From Candidatus Frackibacter sp. WG13 (GTDB lineage Bacteria > Bacillota > Halanaerobiia > Halobacteroidales > Acetohalobiaceae): a DNA stretch of 64,000 bases. This document shows positions 25,354-33,445 of this stretch, piece by piece. Both the position numbers and the translations under genes were made by a program. The stretch is from the NCBI RefSeq assembly GCF_900114655.1, contig NZ_FOTT01000014.1, positions 16,074 through 80,073 on the forward strand, given 5' to 3'. The notes beneath the pieces were generated by a model that was not told the DNA's origin, did not search any database, and saw nothing but the letters and a program-made list of their open reading frames with translations. The first letter of the stretch is position 1. Every line of letters begins with the position of its first letter.

Positions 25354-25911
25354 TTGATTTCAACTAATGACTTTCAGACAGGACTAACTATTGAGTTAGA
25401 TGGCGATCTCTATAAAATCGTCAATTACGATCATGTTAAACCGGGTAAAGGCGGTGCTTTCGTTCAGACTGAATTAAAGAATCTTGATACTGGTTCGACA
25501 ATTACTAAACGATTTCGATCCGGGGAAAAAGTAAATAAGGCTTATATCGAAACTAAACCTTATCAATTCTTATATCGTAGTGGTGATAACTATGTCTTTA
25601 TGGATAACGAAACCTATGAGCAGATTAATTTGAGTCAGGATAGATTAGGTCAAGCTACTGAATATTTAAAAGAGAATCAAGAAATCAAGTTAGAATTATA
25701 TGAAGAAGAAGTAATCGGAGTTAATATTCCTGATACAGTAGAATTAGCAGTAGCTGATGCTCCGCCAGCGATAAGAGGCAATACAGTTTCGGGTGGTTCT
25801 AAGGTTGTAACTTTAGAGACAGGGGCAGAAGTAAAGGTGCCTCTTTTCATTGAAGCAGGAGATATCTTAAAGATAGATACTCGCAGCGGTGAATATATCG
25901 AACGAGTATAA
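25354..25911 (+). CDS. efp: Translation elongation factor P
   Basis: Relieves ribosomes stalled at polyproline. 185 residues in three domains. The start is TTG 25354, with AAGGAGGT 9 bp upstream. The tip loop reads VKPGKGGAF, with the Lys that carries the modification in other bacteria. The C-terminal signatures TVSGGSKVVTLETGAEVKVP and GDILKIDTRSGEYIERV are complete. No modification enzyme is seen in the window. A perfect terminator follows. The GspC/PilP-like protein at 16931 has KP/EP-rich sequence but no long Pro run that would obviously require EF-P. Confidence 0.96.
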   Translation: MISTNDFQTGLTIELDGDLYKIVNYDHVKPGKGGAFVQTELKNLDTGSTITKRFRSGEKVNKAYIETKPYQFLYRSGDNYVFMDNETYEQINLSQDRLGQATEYLKENQEIKLELYEEEVIGVNIPDTVELAVADAPPAIRGNTVSGGSKVVTLETGAEVKVPLFIEAGDILKIDTRSGEYIERV

Positions 25912-25935
25912 TTATATAAAGATTGACTAATCATT

Positions 25936-25974
25936 AAGGTGTGCTGAAATTTCAGCACACCTTATTTATTTTTA
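25936..25974 (+). terminator. Terminator behind efp
   Basis: AAGGTGTGCTGA pairs perfectly with TCAGCACACCTT (12 bp, AATT loop), followed by a T-rich tail. It separates efp from the sporulation operon. Confidence 0.93.
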
Positions 25975-26068
25975 TACTAGGAAATTATAATTTTAGCAGA
26001 ATGCGGAATGAACGGCAAGTGGAAGAGGTATATTGACTTGTTCTTAAATAAAATAATTAAATTTCTTT

Positions 26069-26098
26069 GCATATTTTTACCAAAAGATTAATATGAAT
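26069..26098 (+). promoter_or_regulatory. Possible sigma-E promoter of the spoIIIA operon
   Basis: GCATATT (26069-26075) matches the sigma-E -35 consensus KMATATT exactly. After 14 bp comes AATATGAAT, a weak match to the -10 consensus CATACAMT. spoIIIA is sigma-E dependent in Bacillus, and the site lies about 20 bp before the ATG. The weak -10 keeps this tentative. Confidence 0.35.
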
Positions 26099-26118
26099 TA
26101 TAGAGAGGTGGTTAACTT

Positions 26119-27105
26119 ATGGCTAATAGAATTCAAAAAGAGATATTGCCTGTCCTAGCAAATAGTTTAAGAAGGATAATAGAGAGAATAGATCTTAAAA
26201 TTCTAAGTCAGATAGAAGAGATTCGATTAAGAGTTAATCAACCGTTAATCTTAAATCTGAATAAAAGAGAGGTTATGTTAACCAAAAGAAGCGAGGTGAC
26301 CTCTGAGCCTAAACAAGCTTATCATACTACGCAACATGATTTACAACAGACAATGAATATAATGACTCAGAATTCTCTTTATGCTCTAGAAGAAGAGTTA
26401 AAAGAAGGTTATTTAACATTAAAAGGAGGACATCGAGTTGGTTTTGTAGGGAGAGTGATATCAAATTCAAACAAGATTGAATTAATTAAAGATTTTTCAG
26501 GCCTAAATATTAGAATTTCACAGGAGATTATAGGGGCAGCAGATTCAATAATCAAGAAACTTATCTTTAATAGAGAGAGGGTATATAATACTTTAATAAT
26601 TTCACCTCCTCAGTGTGGTAAGACAACCCTTTTGCGAGATATAATTAGACAATTAAGTAACGGGATACCGCAATTAAATTTTTCAGGGTTAAAAGTAGGA
26701 GTGGTAGATGAACGAGGTGAATTAGGTGGAACTTATCAAGGTATAGCTCAGAACCAATTAGGGATTCGTACTGACCTATTGGCTAACTGTCCTAAATCAG
26801 AGGGTATGCTGTTATTAATTCGGTCTATGTCGCCAGAAGTAATCATCACTGATGAAATAGGTAGTCAAAAAGATGTCCAGGCTATCAAAGAAGCAATTAA
26901 TGCTGGCGTTAAGATCATAACTTCAGTTCATGGTCAAGACTTGAATGAAATTAAGGAGCGACCAAACTTAAAAGAACTATTAAAACATACCTTCTTCAAA
27001 CGTTTCATTATTCTTAGTAGACGAAGAGGGCCAGGGACGATAGAAAGAGTACTTGGGGTCAATGAAGAAGAAATTAGATTTAAAAGAAGAAAGGGATGCA
27101 TATGA
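26119..27105 (+). CDS. spoIIIAA: Stage III sporulation protein AA (secretion-type ATPase)
   Basis: The ATPase of the SpoIIIA-SpoIIQ feeding channel made in the mother cell. 328 residues. It has IEEIRLRVNQPLILNL, LKGGHRVGFVGR, Walker A PPQCGKTTLLRD near residue 163, and Walker B VIITDEIGSQKDVQA. Then come ITSVHG, corresponding to the His box, and FFKRFIILSRRRGPGTIERV at the end. It resembles PilT/VirB11 ATPases. GAGAGGTGG precedes the ATG. It begins an eight-gene operon. Confidence 0.95.
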   Translation: MANRIQKEILPVLANSLRRIIERIDLKILSQIEEIRLRVNQPLILNLNKREVMLTKRSEVTSEPKQAYHTTQHDLQQTMNIMTQNSLYALEEELKEGYLTLKGGHRVGFVGRVISNSNKIELIKDFSGLNIRISQEIIGAADSIIKKLIFNRERVYNTLIISPPQCGKTTLLRDIIRQLSNGIPQLNFSGLKVGVVDERGELGGTYQGIAQNQLGIRTDLLANCPKSEGMLLLIRSMSPEVIITDEIGSQKDVQAIKEAINAGVKIITSVHGQDLNEIKERPNLKELLKHTFFKRFIILSRRRGPGTIERVLGVNEEEIRFKRRKGCI

Positions 27106-27620
27106 TCAAGATTTTAGGCAGTGTAATGATTGTTATAGCCAGTAGCTGGCTTGGTTTTTTAAGTGCGAAGCAATTAATTTTAAGGGTTAAACAGTTGCAG
27201 GAGTTACAGTTAGCTTTTCAGCTTTTAGAAGCAGAAATTATGTATGCAGCAACACCTTTACCTCAAGCCTTAAAGCGAGTGGGAGAAAAGATTAATCTCC
27301 CAATAGCCCAACTCTTTATTAATTGCACAGAAATTTTACAAGAAAATATTGGGGTAACTGCAGATCAAGCCTGGCAACAGGCAGTGAAAGAAGTAAGAAC
27401 TCAAACAGCTTTAAAATTAGACGATCAAGAAGTGCTGATTAATTTCGGTAAACATTTAGGTAAGTCTGATCGTGAACATCAAAAGAAGAATTTGCAGTTA
27501 GCCCAAAAGCAGTTAAAGCTAGCAATTAAGGATTCATTGGCTATTAAAGATGCTAAAGTAAAACAACGGCGTTATTTAGGGGTTTTAGGGGGGTTAGTAG
27601 TAGTTATCTTACTTTACTAA
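27102..27620 (+). CDS. spoIIIAB: Stage III sporulation protein AB
   Basis: A membrane-anchored, GspF-like component. ATG 27102 (MIKILGSVMIVIASSWLGFL) overlaps the spoIIIAA stop as ATGA and has AAAGGG upstream, so I prefer it to ATG 27096. One N-terminal and one C-terminal membrane helix (YLGVLGGLVVVILLY) flank a helical domain with LQLAFQLLEAEIMYAATPLP and FGKHLGKSDREHQ, which are standard SpoIIIAB motifs. 172 residues. Confidence 0.93.
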   Translation: MIKILGSVMIVIASSWLGFLSAKQLILRVKQLQELQLAFQLLEAEIMYAATPLPQALKRVGEKINLPIAQLFINCTEILQENIGVTADQAWQQAVKEVRTQTALKLDDQEVLINFGKHLGKSDREHQKKNLQLAQKQLKLAIKDSLAIKDAKVKQRRYLGVLGGLVVVILLY

Positions 27621-27654
27621 GAAAGAATTTGGTTTGGTGGAAGGAGCGGGATAG

Positions 27655-27849
27655 ATGAATGTAGATTTAGTATTTAAGATTGCCGGTTTAGGAATCTTAA
27701 TCTCTATCTTTAATATAGTTTTAGAGCAGGCAAATAAAGAAGAACAAGCGGAAATGTTAACTTTAGTAGGGGTAATTATTGTTTTAATGATTGTAATTAG
27801 GCTAATTAATGACTTATTTACTAATGTAAGACAGATATTTGGGTTTTGA
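27655..27849 (+). CDS. spoIIIAC: Stage III sporulation protein AC
   Basis: A 64-residue protein with two membrane helices: VFKIAGLGILISIFNIVLEQ and LTLVGVIIVLMIVIRLI. The intervening NKEEQAEM is the usual charged turn. A GGAAGGAG site lies upstream. It is 17 bp before spoIIIAD, which has the same fold. Confidence 0.92.
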   Translation: MNVDLVFKIAGLGILISIFNIVLEQANKEEQAEMLTLVGVIIVLMIVIRLINDLFTNVRQIFGF

Positions 27850-27865
27850 TGGGGTAGGTGGTTAG

Positions 27866-28252
27866 ATGGAGATTATTCAGATAGTAGGATTGGGCTTGTT
27901 AGCTACTATTTTAATAATCTTAGTTAGAGAAAAAGAACCAGAATTTGCTCTCCAACTAAGCTTAGTTGTAAGTATTCTAATCTTTGGATTAATGCTGACT
28001 AAGATTATAGCGATCATAGATTTTTTACGTAATTTAGCCTTAAAGGCCAATATTAACCTTATATATTTAGATACTATCTTAAAGGTGATTGGGATAGCAT
28101 ATATTGCAGAATTTGGGGCAGCAATCTGTCGTGACGCTGGAGAAGGAGTAATTGCTTCTAAAATAGAGTTTGCTGGTAAAGTATTAATTATGGTATTGGC
28201 TATTCCGGTAATGTTAGCAATTTTAGAATCTGTTATGCAATTACTACCGTAA
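27866..28252 (+). CDS. spoIIIAD: Stage III sporulation protein AD
   Basis: 128 residues and four membrane helices. VGLGLLATILIILVREKEPEF resembles the SpoIIIAC start, showing the AC/AD relationship. IAEFGAAICRDAGEGVIASKIE, the conserved SpoIIIAD loop, is intact. It is part of the membrane platform of the feeding channel. Confidence 0.93.
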   Translation: MEIIQIVGLGLLATILIILVREKEPEFALQLSLVVSILIFGLMLTKIIAIIDFLRNLALKANINLIYLDTILKVIGIAYIAEFGAAICRDAGEGVIASKIEFAGKVLIMVLAIPVMLAILESVMQLLP

Positions 28253-28281
28253 AAGCTTTAGATATTAAAGGTGTGAGTTAG

Positions 28282-29493
28282 TTGAAGAAGAGTAAGTTAA
28301 AGAAGTTAAGCTTAATTATCATAATTTTAATTATGGTCTGTCAAGTCACTACTATTCAAGCTTTAGGAGAAGAAAAGGAAGAATTTTCACTTCAAAATAA
28401 AAAAGAAGAATTAATTAATGAACAGTTAAACAAATTAGATTTAAGTGAAATAAAAGAACAGATAAATAAATTAAATAGAGATACTGGGGAATACTTACCT
28501 AAATTAAGACTAGAAGATGTAATAGATCTCTTTACTAATCAAGAGGTTGAGTTAAAATTAAAAGCAATCATTCAAGGCTTATTGCGTTATCTATTTAAGG
28601 AGATAGTAATTAACTTTAGATTATTAGGCAAGTTAATTATTTTAGCAGTAATTGCTGCTGTATTGAAGACATTTCAAAACTCTTTTGCTGAACAAGGAAT
28701 AAGTCGCTTAGTCAATAGTATAGTCTATTTAGTCTTAGTAATTGTTGCTCTGAACTCGTTTAAAGTTGCAATTAATGTTGGAGAACAGGCTATTGATGAT
28801 ATGGTTAGCGTAATGCAGGCTATCTTACCTCTATTATTGACGCTACTAGTAGCAGTAGGTAATATTACTTCTGCAGCTCTCTTTCAACCCATTACATTCT
28901 TAATCGTTAATCTATTAAGTGTATTAATCAAAAATATTACTTTTCCAATGTTATTATTTTCAGCCGGATTAGCAGTAGTCAATAATATTTCTGATAATTT
29001 TAATATATCTGGACTAGCTAAATTAATTAGAGAAATTAATGTAGGACTATTAGGAGCATTTTTAACTCTTTTTATTGGCGTCTTAATTGTACAAGGAACA
29101 GCAGGGGCAGTTGGAGATGGAGTAACAATTCGAACAGCCAAATATTTAAGTGGGGCCTTTGTGCCAGTAGTCGGTGGTATCTTTGCTGATGCTTTAGATA
29201 TGGTAATTGGTGGTTCGCTCTTAATTAAGAATGCATTAGGGATTTTAGGAGTAGTCATTATCTTTTTATTCTGTAGTTTCTCTCTTTTAAAGATAGTAGC
29301 ATTAATCTTCATTTATAAGTTTGCTAGAGCTGTCATTCAACCGATTAGCGATTCGAGAATAGTAGCCTGCCTTGATGACTTAAGTAATAGTCTAATTATG
29401 GTCTTTGCTGCGGTTCTTTCAGTATCATTGATGTTCTTTATAATGCTTACTATTTTAATTGGAATAGCAAATATGACAGTAATGTTGAGGTGA
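28282..29493 (+). CDS. spoIIIAE: Stage III sporulation protein AE
   Basis: A large polytopic protein, 403 residues, starting at TTG 28282 behind AAAGGTGTGAG. It has a signal-like N-terminus (LKKLSLIIIILIMVCQVTTI), a soluble stretch, and then about seven to eight membrane segments. LPLLLTLLVAVGNITSAALF, GAVGDGVTIRTAKYLSGAFV, PVVGGIFADALDMVIGGSLL and ARAVIQPISDSRIVACLDDL are the conserved SpoIIIAE elements. It ends 5 bp before spoIIIAF. Confidence 0.93.
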   Translation: MKKSKLKKLSLIIIILIMVCQVTTIQALGEEKEEFSLQNKKEELINEQLNKLDLSEIKEQINKLNRDTGEYLPKLRLEDVIDLFTNQEVELKLKAIIQGLLRYLFKEIVINFRLLGKLIILAVIAAVLKTFQNSFAEQGISRLVNSIVYLVLVIVALNSFKVAINVGEQAIDDMVSVMQAILPLLLTLLVAVGNITSAALFQPITFLIVNLLSVLIKNITFPMLLFSAGLAVVNNISDNFNISGLAKLIREINVGLLGAFLTLFIGVLIVQGTAGAVGDGVTIRTAKYLSGAFVPVVGGIFADALDMVIGGSLLIKNALGILGVVIIFLFCSFSLLKIVALIFIYKFARAVIQPISDSRIVACLDDLSNSLIMVFAAVLSVSLMFFIMLTILIGIANMTVMLR

Positions 29494-29498
29494 GATAG

Positions 29499-30131
29499 AT
29501 GCTAACTTATTTGGAAGTTTGGATTGAAAATTTGGTAGTAATTGTACTCTTAACCTCTTTAGTGGAGATGTTATTGCCTAAGAGTCATTTGGAAAAATAT
29601 ACAAGAGTAGTACTAGGTCTATTTATTTTAATAGCAGTCTTAAATCCATTGCTTAATCTTTTTAATACTAACTATAACTTAAATCAGATTACTGAGTTAT
29701 TGACAGTTAGCAGCAAAGAAGAACCTAAGATGTCTAAAATTATGGAACGAGGTAAAGCCTTACAAGTAACAAATCAGAGCAAAGCAGAACAGAATTATAA
29801 GAGGCGGCTTGCTAGGCAGATTTCAGCACTATTAGCATTTGATAAAGACTTGCCATCAACTGTTGTTAATATTAAGTTAAAAGAGAATCATCAAATTGCT
29901 AATATATTAATTAAAGTAAAGAATGAAGATAATTCACAACTAGATGATTTTAAAGGGGTTAAACCTATTAAAATAAACAAGGTTGATATTCAAAAAGAAA
30001 GAACGGTTAAATCGAATGCCCAAAAAAATGAGAAAGATTCTTCTTTAAAAATAGCTAGTAAGGAAATAAAAGAAAGAGTAGCTAATTTTTATGGCTTAGA
30101 TAGTGATCAAGTTATAGTTCAGGCGGAGTAA
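29499..30131 (+). CDS. spoIIIAF: Stage III sporulation protein AF
   Basis: 210 residues. Two N-terminal membrane helices (IENLVVIVLLTSLVEMLLP and YTRVVLGLFILIAVLNPLLN) precede a ring-building-type soluble domain (NIKLKENHQIANILIKVKNE and IKERVANFYGLDSDQVIV). In Bacillus this domain faces the intermembrane space. Normal length; its order in the operon is conserved. Confidence 0.92.
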   Translation: MLTYLEVWIENLVVIVLLTSLVEMLLPKSHLEKYTRVVLGLFILIAVLNPLLNLFNTNYNLNQITELLTVSSKEEPKMSKIMERGKALQVTNQSKAEQNYKRRLARQISALLAFDKDLPSTVVNIKLKENHQIANILIKVKNEDNSQLDDFKGVKPIKINKVDIQKERTVKSNAQKNEKDSSLKIASKEIKERVANFYGLDSDQVIVQAE

Positions 30132-30150
30132 TTTAGTCTGGAGGGATAAA

Positions 30151-30777
30151 ATGGCTAATAATGAGAAAGAAAAGATTACTAAGATATTTAATAGTGACAT
30201 ATTTAATAATATGAATACGAAGTTAGTAAGACGTTTATTTATTTTAATTTTTGCTGGGATCCTATTTATTATGTTAGGGAATTTAGTAGATTCAGACCAA
30301 TCATCAGAGTTTAAATCTCCGCAACTTAATTCTAATCAAAAAAATACAACAATAGATATGAAAGGCTATCAACAAGCAAGTCCAGAGGTAGTGATGGAAG
30401 AGAAATTACGAAGAGTTTTAAGTAATCTTTCCGGGGTTGGTAAGGTAGTAGTAGATATAACCTTAGATACAGGGTCTGAATATCTATATGCTAAAAATAA
30501 CGACTTTTCAAAACAGATAACCAATGAAGAAGCTACTGATGGAGGGGAACGGAGAATAGAGCAGAAAGATCAACAGCAAGAAGTAGTTATTATTCGTCGC
30601 AGTGATGGTAGTGAAAAAGCTGTAGTGCGTAAAGAAATCAAACCAAAAATCAAGGGGGTATTAGTAGTAGCTCAAGGAGCAGAGTCATCTTATGTTAAAG
30701 CAGATTTGGTTTCGGCAGTTAAAGTTGGATTAGGAGTACCGGCATATAAAATAGTAATATTACCAATGAAAAGGTAG
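30151..30777 (+). CDS. spoIIIAG: Stage III sporulation protein AG
   Basis: Forms the large ring of the feeding channel. 208 residues: one membrane helix (LFILIFAGILFIMLGNLV), then a ring-building motif split by a beta-triangle insert. MEEKLRRVLSNLSGVGKVVV, IIRRSDGSEKAVVRKEIKPK and GVLVVAQGAESSYVKADLVS are the standard stretches. It lies 8 bp before spoIIIAH. RBS GGAGGG precedes the ATG. Confidence 0.93.
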   Translation: MANNEKEKITKIFNSDIFNNMNTKLVRRLFILIFAGILFIMLGNLVDSDQSSEFKSPQLNSNQKNTTIDMKGYQQASPEVVMEEKLRRVLSNLSGVGKVVVDITLDTGSEYLYAKNNDFSKQITNEEATDGGERRIEQKDQQQEVVIIRRSDGSEKAVVRKEIKPKIKGVLVVAQGAESSYVKADLVSAVKVGLGVPAYKIVILPMKR

Positions 30778-30785
30778 GTGTAAAG

Positions 30786-31361
30786 ATGTCAATTATTTTA
30801 AAGAAAAAGTTTGTTTGGTTTTTAGTATTGATGTTATGGGTGGGTATGTTGTCAGCAATTATTATTTATAATACTGATAATACAGTACCAGTTAATAATT
30901 CTGACATCAAAAAAGTTAAAGAAGAAGGAAGTTTAGAGCAAAAGATGAAATTAGTAGATCAGAAAGTAGTCAGTGTAGCTAAAGTTAACGAAAAAGCAGA
31001 GGAAGATCAGAAGAATTTCTTTGTAGAATATAGGTTAGAAAGAGATAAGATTCGAAGTGAACAAGTAAATCTATTAAGAGAGATGATTAATAACCCTAAT
31101 TCAAACCAAGATTTAAAGAGTCGTGCGCAAAATAGGTTATTAAATTTAACTAAGGACTTAGAAAAAGAGATGGAAATTGAGAGTTTAATTAGAGCGAGAG
31201 GTTATAAAGATGCAATTGCCTATATTCACCAAAATTCTGTAGATATTATTATTGCTACTAAAGGATTAGAAAAGAAAGATGTAGCTAAGATTGGTGATAT
31301 AGTGGCTAAAACTACAGACTTAGGACTAGAAGATATAACGATTATTGAGAAAAAGGATTAG
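30786..31361 (+). CDS. spoIIIAH: Stage III sporulation protein AH
   Basis: The mother-cell partner of SpoIIQ. 191 residues. One membrane helix (FVWFLVLMLWVGMLSAIIIY) is followed by a charged coiled-coil region (FFVEYRLERDKIRSEQVNLL) and the ring-building domain ending MEIESLIRARGYKDAIAYI and ATKGLEKKDVAKIGDIVAKT. The operon ends here and is closed by the terminator at 31418-31454. Confidence 0.92.
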   Translation: MSIILKKKFVWFLVLMLWVGMLSAIIIYNTDNTVPVNNSDIKKVKEEGSLEQKMKLVDQKVVSVAKVNEKAEEDQKNFFVEYRLERDKIRSEQVNLLREMINNPNSNQDLKSRAQNRLLNLTKDLEKEMEIESLIRARGYKDAIAYIHQNSVDIIIATKGLEKKDVAKIGDIVAKTTDLGLEDITIIEKKD

Positions 31362-31369
31362 TGAAAAAA

Positions 31370-31398
31370 TTGACAAAAGGGTTAAAAGAATATATAAT
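31370..31398 (+). promoter_or_regulatory. Consensus sigma-A promoter directly before a terminator
   Basis: TTGACA (31370-31375), a 17-bp spacer, and TATAAT (31393-31398): a full consensus match. Transcription would start near 31405. About 13 bp later the terminator hairpin at 31418 begins. Reading through would give the leader of the carboxyltransferase gene at 31545. Confidence 0.75.
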
Positions 31399-31417
31399 TA
31401 TAAAATAAGACTATCCT

Positions 31418-31454
31418 ACTCAGGTTATAAATATACAAACCTGAGTTTTTTTAT
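31418..31454 (+). terminator. Terminator behind spoIIIAH, possible attenuator
   Basis: ACTCAGGTT pairs with AACCTGAGT (9 bp, 11-nt loop), followed by T7. It serves the spoIIIA operon and also lies in the leader of the promoter at 31370. Confidence 0.88.
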
Positions 31455-31544
31455 AAATTATTATCATAATTAAGATAGCTTAAAAAAGAGGATTTTATAG
31501 TTAATTCTAGAAATAATATTAGGAGAATAATAGGAGGGAGTAGA

Positions 31545-33410
31545 ATGTCAAAACAGGTTAAAATAACAGATACTACGTTACGCGATGCACACCAATCTTT
31601 ATGGGCAACGCGGATGAAGACGGAGGATATGTTACCTATAGTAAGTAAACTAGATGAAGTTGGCTATCATTCTATGGAAGTGTGGGGTGGTGCAACTTTT
31701 GATGTTTGTATGCGGTATTTAAAAGAAGACCCTTGGGAAAGGTTAAGATTATTAGATAAATATTTTCAAAAGACTCCGTTACAGATGCTGTTGAGAGCAC
31801 AGAATGTTGTCGGTTATAAGCATTATCCAGATGATGTAGTAAGAAAATTTGTTGAGAAAGCGGCAGAAAATGGGATCGATATTTTCAGAATCTTTGATGC
31901 TTTAAATGACGTTAGAAATATGAAAACTGCTTTAGAAGCAGTGCAAGAGACTGATGCTCATGCACAAGCTACAGTAGTATATACGGTGAGTCCTGTACAT
32001 ACTATTGATCATTATGTGGATACAGCAGTAAAGTTGAGAGATATGGGTGCGGACTCTATCTGTATTAAGGATATGGCAGGATTATTGAAGCCATATAGAG
32101 CTTATGAGTTAGTAACTGCTTTTAAGGAAAAGTTAGATATTCCTATTCAGTTACATAGTCACTATATTGGTGGTTTAGCGATGCCTACTTATGTTAAGGC
32201 TATAGAGGCAGGGGTTGATGTAATAGATACCGCTACTGCTTCGTTGGCTTTTGGTTCGTCACAACCGCCGGTAGAAACGATGACTGCCATCTTAAGTGAT
32301 ACTGAATATAATACAGAGTTTGATTTGGATCTCTTATTTGATATTGATCGTTACTTTGAACAAGTGAGAAGAAGAAGAGGATTTGAAAGAGGAGTTACTA
32401 GGATTACTGATATGCAGACTTTTTCTCATCAGGTTCCTGGTGGTATGATCTCTAACTTGGTTTCGCAGTTAGAACAGCAAAATTCTTTGGATAGAATCCA
32501 TGATGTTTTAAATGAGATTCCACGAGTAAGAGAAGAATTAGGCTATCCACCATTAGTAACACCGACTAGTCAGGTAGTAGGTGTGCAGGCGGTATTTAAT
32601 GTTCTATTAGGCGAAAGATATAAGACTATTCCAGATGAGGTTAAGTCTTATATTAGAGGAGAATATGGAAGACCACCAGCAGAAATAGATCCTGAAGTTA
32701 AGCAGATGGCTATTGGAGATGAAGAGCCGATTACTTGTCGACCGGCCGACTTATTAGATCCAATGTTAGATAATATTAAGGATGAAGTAGAGCAGTATGT
32801 AGAAAAAGAAGAAGATTATATTTCATATGCTCTATTCCCACAAGTTGGTTTGAAGTTTTTGAAGGAAAGACAACAAGATAAAGATATATTTGGGGAAAAT
32901 GGTCAAGAAGAAGTTATAGAGGAGGAAGAAGAAATGAATTTAGGTGAGATTAAAGAATTACTTAAGATCTTAAATGACACGGATATTTCTGAAATTAATT
33001 TAGAGACTGATGATACGAAAGTAAATATTAAGAAAGGTGGTGCAATAGTGCAAGAAGCTGCTCAAGTTGCTGCTCCGGCTCAAAATCAAGTGCAGACTCA
33101 AGCAGAAGTAAAGCCGCAGCAACAAGAAGTAGCAGAAGCTGAGGAAAGTAAAGAAGCAGAAATTGCTGATGGAGAGACTATTGATGCACCGATGGTAGGT
33201 ACTTTTTATCGAGCACCAGCACCAGATGCGGATCCATTTGTAGAGGTAGGAGATGTAATTGAAGAAGGCGAAACGCTCTGTATTATTGAGGCAATGAAAT
33301 TAATGAATGAAATTGAGGCTGACTTCAAACTTAAAATAGTTGATATTTTAGTAGAAGATGCAGAACCAATCGAATATGGGCAACCATTATTCTTAGTAGA
33401 AAAGTTATAA
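31545..33410 (+). CDS. pycB: Pyruvate/oxaloacetate carboxyltransferase fused to biotin carrier (AccB-like)
   Basis: 621 residues in two parts. Residues 1-460 are a PYC/OADA carboxyltransferase: ITDTTLRDAHQSLWATRM (metal Asp), CIKDMAGLLKP (carboxylated Lys) and IQLHSHYIGGLAMPTY (metal His pair). Residues 464-621 look like a complete AccB: MNLGEIKELLKILNDTDISE, an Ala/Pro/Gln linker, then a biotinyl domain with the EAMKLMNEI biotin Lys. With the biotin carboxylase next door it should make oxaloacetate from pyruvate; no Na+-pump subunits are seen nearby. The gene occupies the place of accB in the Bacillus order, and a strong ribosome site precedes Met464. RBS AGGAGGGAG precedes ATG 31545. Confidence 0.92.
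   Translation: MSKQVKITDTTLRDAHQSLWATRMKTEDMLPIVSKLDEVGYHSMEVWGGATFDVCMRYLKEDPWERLRLLDKYFQKTPLQMLLRAQNVVGYKHYPDDVVRKFVEKAAENGIDIFRIFDALNDVRNMKTALEAVQETDAHAQATVVYTVSPVHTIDHYVDTAVKLRDMGADSICIKDMAGLLKPYRAYELVTAFKEKLDIPIQLHSHYIGGLAMPTYVKAIEAGVDVIDTATASLAFGSSQPPVETMTAILSDTEYNTEFDLDLLFDIDRYFEQVRRRRGFERGVTRITDMQTFSHQVPGGMISNLVSQLEQQNSLDRIHDVLNEIPRVREELGYPPLVTPTSQVVGVQAVFNVLLGERYKTIPDEVKSYIRGEYGRPPAEIDPEVKQMAIGDEEPITCRPADLLDPMLDNIKDEVEQYVEKEEDYISYALFPQVGLKFLKERQQDKDIFGENGQEEVIEEEEEMNLGEIKELLKILNDTDISEINLETDDTKVNIKKGGAIVQEAAQVAAPAQNQVQTQAEVKPQQQEVAEAEESKEAEIADGETIDAPMVGTFYRAPAPDADPFVEVGDVIEEGETLCIIEAMKLMNEIEADFKLKIVDILVEDAEPIEYGQPLFLVEKL
32918..32936 (+). promoter_or_regulatory. accB: Internal ribosome site and in-frame start for a free biotin carrier protein
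   Basis: AGAGGAGG (32918-32925) is followed 8 bp later by ATG 32934, in frame with the carboxyltransferase. The product from here would be 158 residues, the size and sequence type of AccB (MNLGEIKELLKILND). The Glu run just before Met464 is simply this purine-rich site translated. Use of the start is inferred. Confidence 0.5.
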
Positions 33411-33445
33411 ATTTCAGCTAGCAGATGATATAGAGAGGTTGTGAT

